Shown one piece after another: positions 37,130 through 44,187 of a stretch of DNA of 44,187 bases (position 1 is its first letter; every line of letters begins with the position of its first letter). The stretch comes from Oerskovia flava (GTDB taxonomy: Bacteria > Actinomycetota > Actinomycetes > Actinomycetales > Cellulomonadaceae). Where the stretch lies: contig NZ_JAOXSR010000015.1 of NCBI RefSeq assembly GCF_026163685.1, forward strand, positions 1 through 44,187, read 5' to 3'. A program made the position numbers and the translations under genes. The notes beneath the pieces were generated by a model. It saw nothing but the letters and a program-made list of their open reading frames with translations, did no database searches and had not been told where the DNA came from.

Positions 37130-38350
37130 ATGAACGATCTTGAACCCGGCACCCTCGTCCTCTACGTGGTGATCGTCCTCGCCGTCGTCGTCGTGCTCGT
37201 CGCACTGGCCAAGGCGGTGCGGATCGTCCCGCAGGCCACGGCGCAGATCATCGAGCGGCTCGGGCGCTACTCGAGGACCCTGGAGCCCGGGCTGCACCTG
37301 CTGATCCCGTTCATCGACCAGGTGCGGGCCGGCGTCGACCTGCGCGAGCAGGTCGTGTCCTTCCCGCCCCAGCCGGTCATCACGTCCGACAACCTCGTCG
37401 TGAGCATCGACACCGTCATCTACTTCCAGGTCACCGAGCCCAAGTCCGCGGTCTACGAGATCGCGAACTACATCACGGCGATCGAGCAGCTGACCGTCAC
37501 GACGCTGCGTAACGTCATCGGGTCCATGGACCTCGAGCAGACGCTGACGAGCCGTGACCAGATCAACGGCCAGCTGCGCGGTGTGCTCGACGAGGCGACC
37601 GGACGCTGGGGCATCCGCGTGAACCGCGTCGAGCTCAAGTCGATCGACCCGCCGGCGAGCGTGCAGGGCTCGATGGAGCAGCAGATGCGTGCCGAGCGTG
37701 ACCGTCGTGCGGCGATCCTCACGGCCGAGGGGGTCAAGCAGTCGCAGATCCTCACGGCCGAGGGCGAGAAGCAGGCCGCGATCCTGCGGGCCGAGGGTGA
37801 CGCGCAGTCCAAGATCCTCACGGCCGAGGGCGAGTCGCGTGCGATCCTCCAGGTCTTCGACGCCATCCACGAAGGTGACGCCGACCCGAAGCTGCTCGCG
37901 TACCAGTACCTGCAGATGCTCCCGAAGATCGCGGACGGGACGGCCAGCAAGCTCTGGGTCGTGCCGACGGAGTTCACGGCCGCCCTCGGGTCGATCGCGC
38001 AGGGCTTCGGCGGGGTGCCCACGCCTCCCGCGGCGGACGGCGCCGCCGCGAGCACCGAGGCTCGCCCGCACCGCGAACGGAGCCGGGTGCGCTTCGACAC
38101 CCCCTCGCTGGCGGACCCGGCGGAAGCGCTCGCCGAGGCACGCCGGCAGGCCGAGGCGGCGACCGCCGACGCCACGAGCGCCGGGACCTTCTCGGGCTCG
38201 CCGTTCGACGCCGGTGCCGAGCGCGGTCAGCAGCCGGGCGCCGGTCGTCGCTTCGCCCCGTCGCACGACCAGGGATCGGTCTCGCCGCGCCCGCTCGGGA
38301 CGGGCGAGCCGCAGGACGAGGTGACCGACGCTCCCGACGAGCAGCGCTAG
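37130..38350 (+). CDS. SPFH/band 7 (stomatin-like) protein
   Basis: A 406-residue protein anchored by an N-terminal membrane helix (about residues 9-27). The SPFH domain (about 28-215) contains GRYSRTLEPGLHLLIPFID and the conserved VKSIDPP-like segment (LKSIDPPASVQGSMEQQMRA). A coiled-coil with four 11-residue units of the form ILxAEGxxQxx (about 203-245) follows, then a variable C-terminal tail. Such proteins form membrane microdomain oligomers. ATG 37130 is preferred to the in-frame TTG just before it because GGAG is 7 bases upstream. Confidence 0.94.
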   Translation: MNDLEPGTLVLYVVIVLAVVVVLVALAKAVRIVPQATAQIIERLGRYSRTLEPGLHLLIPFIDQVRAGVDLREQVVSFPPQPVITSDNLVVSIDTVIYFQVTEPKSAVYEIANYITAIEQLTVTTLRNVIGSMDLEQTLTSRDQINGQLRGVLDEATGRWGIRVNRVELKSIDPPASVQGSMEQQMRAERDRRAAILTAEGVKQSQILTAEGEKQAAILRAEGDAQSKILTAEGESRAILQVFDAIHEGDADPKLLAYQYLQMLPKIADGTASKLWVVPTEFTAALGSIAQGFGGVPTPPAADGAAASTEARPHRERSRVRFDTPSLADPAEALAEARRQAEAATADATSAGTFSGSPFDAGAERGQQPGAGRRFAPSHDQGSVSPRPLGTGEPQDEVTDAPDEQR

Positions 38351-38379
38351 CAGCGCCCTGCCGGACGACACGCTCACGA

Positions 38380-38416
38380 ACGACGCCCTGCGGCCCGGTG
38401 GCCGCGGGGCGCTCGT
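38380..38416 (+). terminator. Hairpin after the SPFH gene
   Basis: A stem of 16 base pairs (one T-G pair and a single bulged C) closes on CGGT: 38380-38395 with 38400-38416. It lies 30 bases past the SPFH stop and 13 bases before the next -10. No T tract, typical of GC-rich actinobacterial terminators. Confidence 0.75.
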
Positions 38417-38429
38417 GGGTGCGGACGCC

Positions 38430-38435
38430 TACGGT
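38430..38435 (+). promoter_or_regulatory. Candidate -10 (TACGGT) for the ABC exporter operon
   Basis: TACGGT gives a start near 38442 and a ~26-nt leader with GAGGA at 38458-38462, 5 bases before the ATG. A GTG 6 bases after the -10 is out of frame and is not the start. Confidence 0.55.
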
Positions 38436-38467
38436 GAGAGCGTGCACCCCACGCCCCGAGGACGCCG

Positions 38468-40204
38468 ATGCTCCTGCGCCTGCTGACCACGTCCCTGCGG
38501 CCCTATCGCGGGCTCGTCGTCGCGCTGCTCGTCCTGCAGCTGCTGGCGACCATGGCGTCGCTGTACCTGCCGAGCCTCAACGCGGACATCATCGACCAGG
38601 GGGTCACGCAGGGGGACACGGGGTACGTCCTGCGGACCGGGGCGGTCATGCTCGGCGTGAGCCTCGCGCAGGTGGTGTGCGCGGTCGGCGCGGTCTACCT
38701 CGGCGCACGGGCCGCCATGTCGTTCGGGCGGGACCTGCGCGGCGACGTCTTCCGCCGGGTGCAGACCTTCTCGGCGCAGGAGATGAGCCGGTTCGGTGCC
38801 CCGACCCTCATCACGCGGACGACGAACGACGTGCAGCAGGTCCAGATGGTCGTGCTGCTCGGCTGCACGATCATGGTGACGGCACCGATCATGCTCGTGG
38901 GCGGCGTCGTCATGGCGTTGCAGGAGGATGTCGGCCTGTCCGGGCTGCTGCTGGTCGTGGTGCCCGTTCTGGCGCTCGTCGTCGGGCTGATCGTCTCGCG
39001 CCTGGTCCCGTACTTCCGCCAGATGCAGCGTCGCATCGACGCGATCAACGGTGTGCTGCGGGAGCAGATCTCCGGCATCCGGGTGATCCGCGCGTTCGTC
39101 CGTGAGCGGCACGAGGAGCGGCGGTTCGCCGTCGCGAACGACCGGCTCTTCGAGACGTCGCTGCGGGTCGGCACGCTCATGGCGCTGATGTTCCCGGCGG
39201 TGATGCTCGTCATGAACGTCTCGAGCGTCGCCGTGCTGTGGTTCGGCGCCGGTCGCATCGAGGCGGGCGCCATGCAGGTCGGCTCGCTGGTGGCGTTCCT
39301 CAGCTACATCATGTTCATCCTCATGGCCGTGCTGATGTCGACGATGATGTTCGTCATGGTGCCGCGCGCCGCGGTGTCGGCCGAGCGGCTCACCGAGGTG
39401 CTCGACACGGCGCCGAGCGTCGTCGAACCGGCCGACCCGGTGCCGCTCGCCGCACCCCGTCGAGGGGTCGTGACGTTCGACGCGGTCGAGTTCCGCTACC
39501 CCGGGGCGCAGGACCCGGTCCTGCACGACGTGAGCCTCACGGCGATGCCGGGCCAGACCACCGCGATCATCGGGTCCACCGGCGCGGGCAAGACGACGCT
39601 CGTCCAGCTCGTCCCGCGGCTCTTCGACGTCACGGGTGGTGCCGTCCGCCTCGACGGGGTGGACGTGCGCGAGCTGGCCACCGCGGACCTCGCCTCGATG
39701 ATCGGCTACGTCCCGCAGAAGGCCTACCTGTTCTCGGGCACGGTGGCGGACAACGTCCGCTACGGCCGTCCGGACGCGAGCGACGCCGAGGTGTGGGAGG
39801 CGCTCGAGGTCGCCCAGGCGCGCGAGTTCGTCGAGGCCCTGCCCGACGGGCTGGCCGCCCCGGTGTCGCAGGGCGGCACGAACTTCTCCGGCGGGCAGCG
39901 CCAGCGGCTGGCGATCGCGCGCGCCGTCGTACGCCGGCCCGCGGTCTATCTCTTCGACGACTCCTTCTCGGCGCTCGACCACACGACCGACGCGGCGCTG
40001 CGGCGCGCGCTCGCCCCGCGCACCCGGACCGCGAGCGTCCTCGTCGTGGCGCAACGGGTCGCCTCCATCCGGCACGCCGAGCGGATCGTCGTGCTCGACC
40101 ACGGCCGCGTCGTGGGGTCCGGGACGCACGACGAGCTCTGGGCGTCGTGCGGCACGTACCAGGAGATCGTCAGCTCCCAGCTCTCCGCCCAGGAGGCGTC
40201 GTGA
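38468..40204 (+). CDS. Heterodimeric ABC exporter, subunit with degenerate ATP site
   Basis: A 578-residue type IV ABC exporter half: six membrane helices (about 1-320) then an ATPase domain. Walker A is GSTGAGKTT (about residue 370) and the signature FSGGQRQRLAIARA is intact. The residue after Walker B Asp497 is Asp498 where Glu is needed for fast hydrolysis, and the switch residue is Gln529 instead of His (VVAQRVASI). Those changes mark the degenerate partner of a heterodimer (compare BmrC, TmrA-type halves). It overlaps the second subunit by GTGA. Substrate is unknown, commonly lipids or drugs. Confidence 0.95.
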   Translation: MLLRLLTTSLRPYRGLVVALLVLQLLATMASLYLPSLNADIIDQGVTQGDTGYVLRTGAVMLGVSLAQVVCAVGAVYLGARAAMSFGRDLRGDVFRRVQTFSAQEMSRFGAPTLITRTTNDVQQVQMVVLLGCTIMVTAPIMLVGGVVMALQEDVGLSGLLLVVVPVLALVVGLIVSRLVPYFRQMQRRIDAINGVLREQISGIRVIRAFVRERHEERRFAVANDRLFETSLRVGTLMALMFPAVMLVMNVSSVAVLWFGAGRIEAGAMQVGSLVAFLSYIMFILMAVLMSTMMFVMVPRAAVSAERLTEVLDTAPSVVEPADPVPLAAPRRGVVTFDAVEFRYPGAQDPVLHDVSLTAMPGQTTAIIGSTGAGKTTLVQLVPRLFDVTGGAVRLDGVDVRELATADLASMIGYVPQKAYLFSGTVADNVRYGRPDASDAEVWEALEVAQAREFVEALPDGLAAPVSQGGTNFSGGQRQRLAIARAVVRRPAVYLFDDSFSALDHTTDAALRRALAPRTRTASVLVVAQRVASIRHAERIVVLDHGRVVGSGTHDELWASCGTYQEIVSSQLSAQEAS

Positions 40205-42216
40205 GCACCGCGCGCCCGGCACCCGTCCGGCCGCCCCACCGCACGGGACCAGGTCCCATGGCCGGTCCGGGCGTCCCGGCCGAGAAGCCGATGGACTTCC
40301 GTGGGTCGCTGCGCCGGTTCGGCGGGAACCTGCGCCCCGAGCGGGTGCGTGTGGTGGGGGTCGTCCTGCTCGCCGTGGCGTCGGTCGCGCTCACCGTCAC
40401 CGGGCCCCGCCTGCTCGGGGACGCGACGAACGTCATCTTCGCCGGGGTGATCGGCTCCCGCCTGCCGGCGGGCCTCACGCAGGACCAGGCCGTCGCTCAG
40501 CTGCGCGCCGACGGGCAGGACGCGTTCGCCGACCTGCTCGGCGGGATGAGCGTCGTGCCCGGGCAGGGCGTCGACACCGGCGCGCTCGCGACGATCCTCG
40601 CCGCGGTGCTCGCGGTGTACGCCGGCGCGTTCGTCTTCGGCTGGGTCCAGGGCAGGGTGACGACCGTCGTCGTGCAGCGCACGGTCCGGCGCCTGCGCGA
40701 GGACGTCGAGCGCAAGCTCGGGCGTCTCCCGCTCGCCTACTTCGACAAGCAGAAGAAGGGCGAGGTGCTCTCGCGCGTCACCAACGACATCGACAACATC
40801 TCCCAGACGCTCCAGCAGACCCTCTCCCAGCTCGTCACCGCCGTCCTGACGGTGGTCGGTGTGCTCGCGATGATGTTCTGGATCTCCCCGCTGCTCGCGG
40901 TCGTCGCGCTCGTGACGGTGCCGCTGTCCTTCCTCGTGACGGTCGCGATCGCCCGGCGGTCCCAGCCGCAGTTCATCGAGCAGTGGGCCGCGACCGGGCG
41001 GCTGAACGCCCACGTCGAGGAGATGTTCACCGGGCACTCCCTGGTGACCGTCTACGGCCACCAGGCGGCAGCGCTCGAGACGTTCGACGAGGAGAACGAG
41101 CGGCTCTTCGCCGCGAGCTTCAGGGCGCAGTTCGTCTCCGGGGCCATCCAGCCCGCGATGGGCTTCCTCGCGAACCTCAACTACGTCGTCGTCGCCGTGG
41201 TCGGCGGGCTGCGGGTCGCGTCGGGCTCCCTGAGGCTCGGTGACGTCCAGGCGTTCATCCAGTACTCGCGCCAGTTCACCCAGCCCATCACCCAGATCGC
41301 GTCGATGATGAACCTCCTGCAGTCCGGCGTCGCGTCGGCCGAGCGGGTCTACGCGCTGCTCGACGCGGCCGAGCAGGACCGGGACCCGTCGCCCGCCGTG
41401 CCCCTGCGCGACCTGCGGGGGCGGGTGGCGTTCGAGGACGTCTCGTTCGGCTACAGCCCTGACGCGCCGCTGATCGAGCACCTGACGTTCGTCGCGGAGC
41501 CCGGGCAGACGGTGGCGATCGTCGGCCCCACGGGGGCGGGCAAGACCACCCTCGTCAACCTGCTCATGCGCTTCTACGAGGTCGACGGCGGACGCATCAC
41601 CCTCGACGGCGTGGACGTGCGCACCACGACCCGCGACGCGCTGCGCTCCCAGATCGGCATGGTCCTGCAGGACACCTGGCTCTTCCGGGGCACCATCGAG
41701 GAGAACCTGCGCTACGGCGTGCCCGACGGCGCGGAGGTGAGCGACGAGCAGTTCCTCGCCGCCACCCGCGCGACCCACGTCGACCCGTTCGTGCGGACCC
41801 TGCCCGACGGCTACGCGACGCTCCTCGACGACGAGGGGGCGGGGGTCAGTGCCGGGGAGAAGCAGCTCCTGACGATCGCGCGGGCCTTCCTCGCCGACCC
41901 GGCCATCCTCGTCCTCGACGAGGCCACCAGCTCGGTCGACACCCGCACCGAGGTCCTCGTGCAGCAGGCGATGAACGCGCTGCGCGCCGGACGGACGTCG
42001 TTCGTCATCGCGCACCGGCTCTCCACGATCCGTGACGCCGACGTCATCCTCGTCATGGAGCAGGGCGCGATCGTCGAGCAGGGCAGCCACACCGAGCTGC
42101 TCGCCGCGGGTGGTGCCTACGCGCGGCTGTACGCCAGCCAGTTCGCGGGGACGGACCCCGAGGATCCCGATGTTCCTCGGTCGCAGAGCGACGGGCAGCA
42201 GGGCGACGAGCGGTAG
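40201..42216 (+). CDS. Heterodimeric ABC exporter, subunit with canonical ATP site
   Basis: A 671-residue partner half. A Pro-rich N-terminal tail (about 35 residues), six membrane helices with an unusual extracytoplasmic insertion around residues 85-130, then an ATPase domain: Walker A GPTGAGKTT, Walker B VLDEATSSVD with catalytic Glu574, and switch His605. The signature is the altered VSAGEKQ, so the complex should have one competent site (this Walker pair with the partner's FSGGQ) and one impaired site. The last ~35 residues form a polar tail that is duplicated downstream. GTG start overlaps the first subunit stop. Confidence 0.95.
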   Translation: MSTARPAPVRPPHRTGPGPMAGPGVPAEKPMDFRGSLRRFGGNLRPERVRVVGVVLLAVASVALTVTGPRLLGDATNVIFAGVIGSRLPAGLTQDQAVAQLRADGQDAFADLLGGMSVVPGQGVDTGALATILAAVLAVYAGAFVFGWVQGRVTTVVVQRTVRRLREDVERKLGRLPLAYFDKQKKGEVLSRVTNDIDNISQTLQQTLSQLVTAVLTVVGVLAMMFWISPLLAVVALVTVPLSFLVTVAIARRSQPQFIEQWAATGRLNAHVEEMFTGHSLVTVYGHQAAALETFDEENERLFAASFRAQFVSGAIQPAMGFLANLNYVVVAVVGGLRVASGSLRLGDVQAFIQYSRQFTQPITQIASMMNLLQSGVASAERVYALLDAAEQDRDPSPAVPLRDLRGRVAFEDVSFGYSPDAPLIEHLTFVAEPGQTVAIVGPTGAGKTTLVNLLMRFYEVDGGRITLDGVDVRTTTRDALRSQIGMVLQDTWLFRGTIEENLRYGVPDGAEVSDEQFLAATRATHVDPFVRTLPDGYATLLDDEGAGVSAGEKQLLTIARAFLADPAILVLDEATSSVDTRTEVLVQQAMNALRAGRTSFVIAHRLSTIRDADVILVMEQGAIVEQGSHTELLAAGGAYARLYASQFAGTDPEDPDVPRSQSDGQQGDER

Positions 42217-42246
42217 GCGCGTGCCCGCGACGCCCCGTGAGCACGA

Positions 42247-42252
42247 GAGAAT
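42247..42252 (+). promoter_or_regulatory. Candidate -10 (GAGAAT) of the TrmH gene, copy 1
   Basis: GAGAAT lies 6 bases before the GTG start, the same spacing as the leaderless genes here, though the first two bases depart from TANNNT. It is repeated exactly in the second copy at 43249-43254. Confidence 0.45.
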
Positions 42253-42258
42253 GCTCGG

Positions 42259-43218
42259 GTGCCACCGACGAACATCTCCGCGCCCGGCCCGCTCCACGTC
42301 GTGCGCGTCACCGACCCCGCCGACGAGCGTCTCGCCGACTACAACCGGCTGACCGACGTCGTGCTGCGCGCGAAGCACGAACCCGCCAAGGGTCTGTACA
42401 TCGCGGAGAGCTCGACCGTCATCCGGCGTGCGCTCGCCGCCGGGCACCGCCCGCGCTCGTTCCTCATGGCGCAGCGGTGGCTCGCCGACCTCGAGGACGT
42501 GATCGCCGCCGCCACCGACGACGCGGGCGAGCCCGTGCCCGTCTACGTCGCCGAGGCCGACGTGCTCGAGGCGATCACCGGCTTCCACCTGCACCGCGGG
42601 GCGCTCGCGGCCATGCACCGCCCGCCGCTCGCCGGGGTCCACGACCTGCTGGCCGCCGCCCGCGGCGGCCAGGGCGCCCGCCGCGTCGCGGTGCTCGAGG
42701 ACCTCGTGGACCACACGAACGTCGGCGCGGTCTTCCGCAGCGCGGCGGCCCTCGGCGTCGACGCGGTGCTCGTCTCGCCGCGGTGCGCCGACCCGCTCTA
42801 CCGTCGCTCGGTGCGCGTGAGCATGGGCACGGTCTTCCAGGTCCCGTGGACACGGCTCGAGTCCTGGCCCGGAGGGCTGCGCGACCTGCAGGACGACGGG
42901 TTCACCGTCGCGGCGCTCGCGCTCGCCGACGGTGCGCTCACGCTCGACGAGCTGGTCGCCGATCCTCCCGAACGCCTCGCGCTCGTGCTCGGGACCGAGG
43001 GCGACGGGCTCTCGCGCGGGGCGATCGGCACGGCCGACACCGTGGTGACGATCCCCATGGCCGGGGGAGTGGACTCCCTGAACGTCGCCGCGGCGTCGGC
43101 CGTGGCCTTCTGGGCCACCCACGCGCGGCTGTACGCCAGCCAGTTCGCGGGGACGGACCCCGAGGATCCCGATGTTCCTCGGTCGCAGAGCGACGGGCAG
43201 CAGGGCGACGAGCGGTAG
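42259..43218 (+). CDS. TrmH/SpoU rRNA methyltransferase, copy 1, fused to exporter tail
   Basis: A 319-residue 2'-O-ribose methyltransferase of the SPOUT class, probably acting on rRNA or tRNA. An N-terminal substrate-binding domain (about 1-125, AEGVL-like region IAESSTVIRRALAAG) precedes the SpoU fold with motif 1 DHTNVGAVFRSAAALG, motif 2 LVLGTEGDGLS and motif 3 IPMAGGVDSLNVAAASAVAFW. All key motifs are intact. The normal C-terminal end is replaced after AFWAT by H followed by the duplicated tail of the ABC exporter, ending DGQQGDER. If real, it is a recent chimera. Confidence 0.85.
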   Translation: MPPTNISAPGPLHVVRVTDPADERLADYNRLTDVVLRAKHEPAKGLYIAESSTVIRRALAAGHRPRSFLMAQRWLADLEDVIAAATDDAGEPVPVYVAEADVLEAITGFHLHRGALAAMHRPPLAGVHDLLAAARGGQGARRVAVLEDLVDHTNVGAVFRSAAALGVDAVLVSPRCADPLYRRSVRVSMGTVFQVPWTRLESWPGGLRDLQDDGFTVAALALADGALTLDELVADPPERLALVLGTEGDGLSRGAIGTADTVVTIPMAGGVDSLNVAAASAVAFWATHARLYASQFAGTDPEDPDVPRSQSDGQQGDER

Positions 43219-43260
43219 GCGCGTGCCCGCGACGCCCCGTGAGCACGAGAGAATGCTCGG

Positions 43261-44130
43261 GTGCCACCGACGAACATCTCCGCGCCCGGCCCGCTCCACG
43301 TCGTGCGCGTCACCGACCCCGCCGACGAGCGTCTCGCCGACTACAACCGGCTGACCGACGTCGTGCTGCGCGCGAAGCACGAACCCGCCAAGGGTCTGTA
43401 CATCGCGGAGAGCTCGACCGTCATCCGGCGTGCGCTCGCCGCCGGGCACCGCCCGCGCTCGTTCCTCATGGCGCAGCGGTGGCTCGCCGACCTCGAGGAC
43501 GTGATCGCCGCCGCCACCGACGACGCGGGCGAGCCCGTGCCCGTCTACGTCGCCGAGGCCGACGTGCTCGAGGCGATCACCGGCTTCCACCTGCACCGCG
43601 GGGCGCTCGCGGCCATGCACCGCCCGCCGCTCGCCGGGGTCCACGACCTGCTGGCCGCCGCCCGCGGCGGCCAGGGCGCCCGCCGCGTCGCGGTGCTCGA
43701 GGACCTCGTGGACCACACGAACGTCGGCGCGGTCTTCCGCAGCGCGGCGGCCCTCGGCGTCGACGCGGTGCTCGTCTCGCCGCGGTGCGCCGACCCGCTC
43801 TACCGTCGCTCGGTGCGCGTGAGCATGGGCACGGTCTTCCAGGTCCCGTGGACACGGCTCGAGTCCTGGCCCGGAGGGCTGCGCGACCTGCAGGACGACG
43901 GGTTCACCGTCGCGGCGCTCGCGCTCGCCGACGGTGCGCTCACGCTCGACGAGCTGGTCGCCGATCCTCCCGAACGCCTCGCGCTCGTGCTCGGGACCGA
44001 GGGCGACGGGCTCTCGCGCGGGGCGATCGGCACGGCCGACACCGTGGTGACGATCCCCATGGCCGGGGGAGTGGACTCCCTGAACGTCGCCGCGGCGTCG
44101 GCCGTGGCCTTCTGGGCCACCCGGGTCTGA
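43261..44130 (+). CDS. TrmH/SpoU rRNA methyltransferase, copy 2, native end
   Basis: A 289-residue copy identical to the first through AFWAT, then ending RV as the ancestral gene presumably did. Motifs 1-3 are as in copy 1. GTG start and the upstream 42 bases with the candidate -10 are also duplicated, so this copy could be expressed on its own. The family resembles Rv0881-type SpoU proteins; the exact RNA target cannot be read. Confidence 0.9.
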   Translation: MPPTNISAPGPLHVVRVTDPADERLADYNRLTDVVLRAKHEPAKGLYIAESSTVIRRALAAGHRPRSFLMAQRWLADLEDVIAAATDDAGEPVPVYVAEADVLEAITGFHLHRGALAAMHRPPLAGVHDLLAAARGGQGARRVAVLEDLVDHTNVGAVFRSAAALGVDAVLVSPRCADPLYRRSVRVSMGTVFQVPWTRLESWPGGLRDLQDDGFTVAALALADGALTLDELVADPPERLALVLGTEGDGLSRGAIGTADTVVTIPMAGGVDSLNVAAASAVAFWATRV

Positions 44131-44160
44131 CGCTCGGCCCGCTCGCCGGACACCCCGCAA

Positions 44161-44179
44161 GAGCAGGCTCACCCTGCTC
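44161..44179. terminator. Small hairpin after the TrmH gene
   Basis: GAGCAGG (44161-44167) pairs with CCTGCTC (44173-44179) around a 5-base loop, 30 bases after the TrmH stop. No T tract on the plus strand. It may also serve a convergent gene beyond the window. Confidence 0.5.
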
Positions 44180-44187
44180 AAGCGGTG

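Larger units (their letters stand above)
42119..44122 (+). repeat. Perfect 1002-bp tandem duplication
   Basis: Bases 42119-43120 and 43121-44122 read as identical copies. The unit runs from inside the exporter gene's last ~98 bases through the intergenic promoter and almost all of the TrmH gene, stopping 8 bases before the TrmH stop ends. The bases flanking the two ends do not match (T|A versus C|G), so no microhomology marks the join. The unit is a multiple of three. It is either a very recent duplication or an assembly error near a contig end. Confidence 0.92.

Noticed and set aside
39946-44181. A 1411-residue open frame on the minus strand
   Set aside because: It runs antisense to the exporter and TrmH genes, is rich in Arg/Gly/His/Glu with no domain, and is a by-product of high third-position GC. 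It repeats itself only because of the 1002-bp duplication.

Overview
The window is high-GC, gene-dense actinobacterial chromosome. Coding bias, GTG/TTG starts, 4-base stop/start overlaps and many apparently leaderless promoters fit an actinomycete. Protein style suggests order Micrococcales (Cellulomonas-like), but no marker fixes the genus. The left edge lies inside a 5S rRNA gene and the right edge follows a perfect tandem duplication, so this may be one contig of a draft assembly.

Layout. (1) 1-114: 3' end of 5S rRNA and its terminator. (2) 183-13529, plus strand: RG-rich TPR protein, HAD phosphatase, small protein, tlyA, nadK, recN, steA, steB, a MraY/WecA-like glycosyltransferase, a MurJ-like flippase, pyrG and a NUDIX ADP-ribose pyrophosphatase. 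From memory this follows M. tuberculosis Rv1691-Rv1700, with the glycosyltransferase and flippase added. (3) 13526-16435, minus strand: ctaA (heme A synthase) and an ABC permease/ATPase pair. (4) 16540-23744: iron-sulfur assembly operon sufR-B-D-Rieske-C-S-U-T with a SufR-like operator in its promoter. (5) 23758-29122: a DUF559 nuclease-like gene between two related hairpins, a YpfJ-type metallopeptidase, an ABC-F ATPase, SURF1, and two small conserved proteins. (6) 29209-31548: fabG, fabI (inhA-like) and a SixA phosphatase. (7) 31565-34838: serB and glgC (minus) divergent from the glycogen synthase-type glgA. (8) 34867-38350: a divergent pair (unknown protein / ABC ATPase) sharing a palindromic promoter, then nfeD and an SPFH protein. 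(9) 38468-44187: a heterodimeric ABC exporter and a TrmH/SpoU rRNA methyltransferase carried by a 1002-bp tandem duplication, which gives one fused copy and one normal copy.

How the genes work together. The first block combines ribosome modification (TlyA), NADP supply, DNA repair, division-ring proteins (SteA/SteB) and lipid-linked envelope precursor handling. The second joins heme A and oxidase assembly (CtaA, SURF1) with Fe-S assembly and FAS-II steps. No CRISPR array, prophage, transposase or full biosynthetic cluster is visible. The best leads are the 1002-bp duplication and fusion, the covarying hairpin pair around the DUF559 gene, the 20-bp repeat array upstream of ctaA, the palindromic divergent promoter at 35678-35689, and the inverted repeat across the fabI promoter. 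I saw no clearly new multi-gene system.
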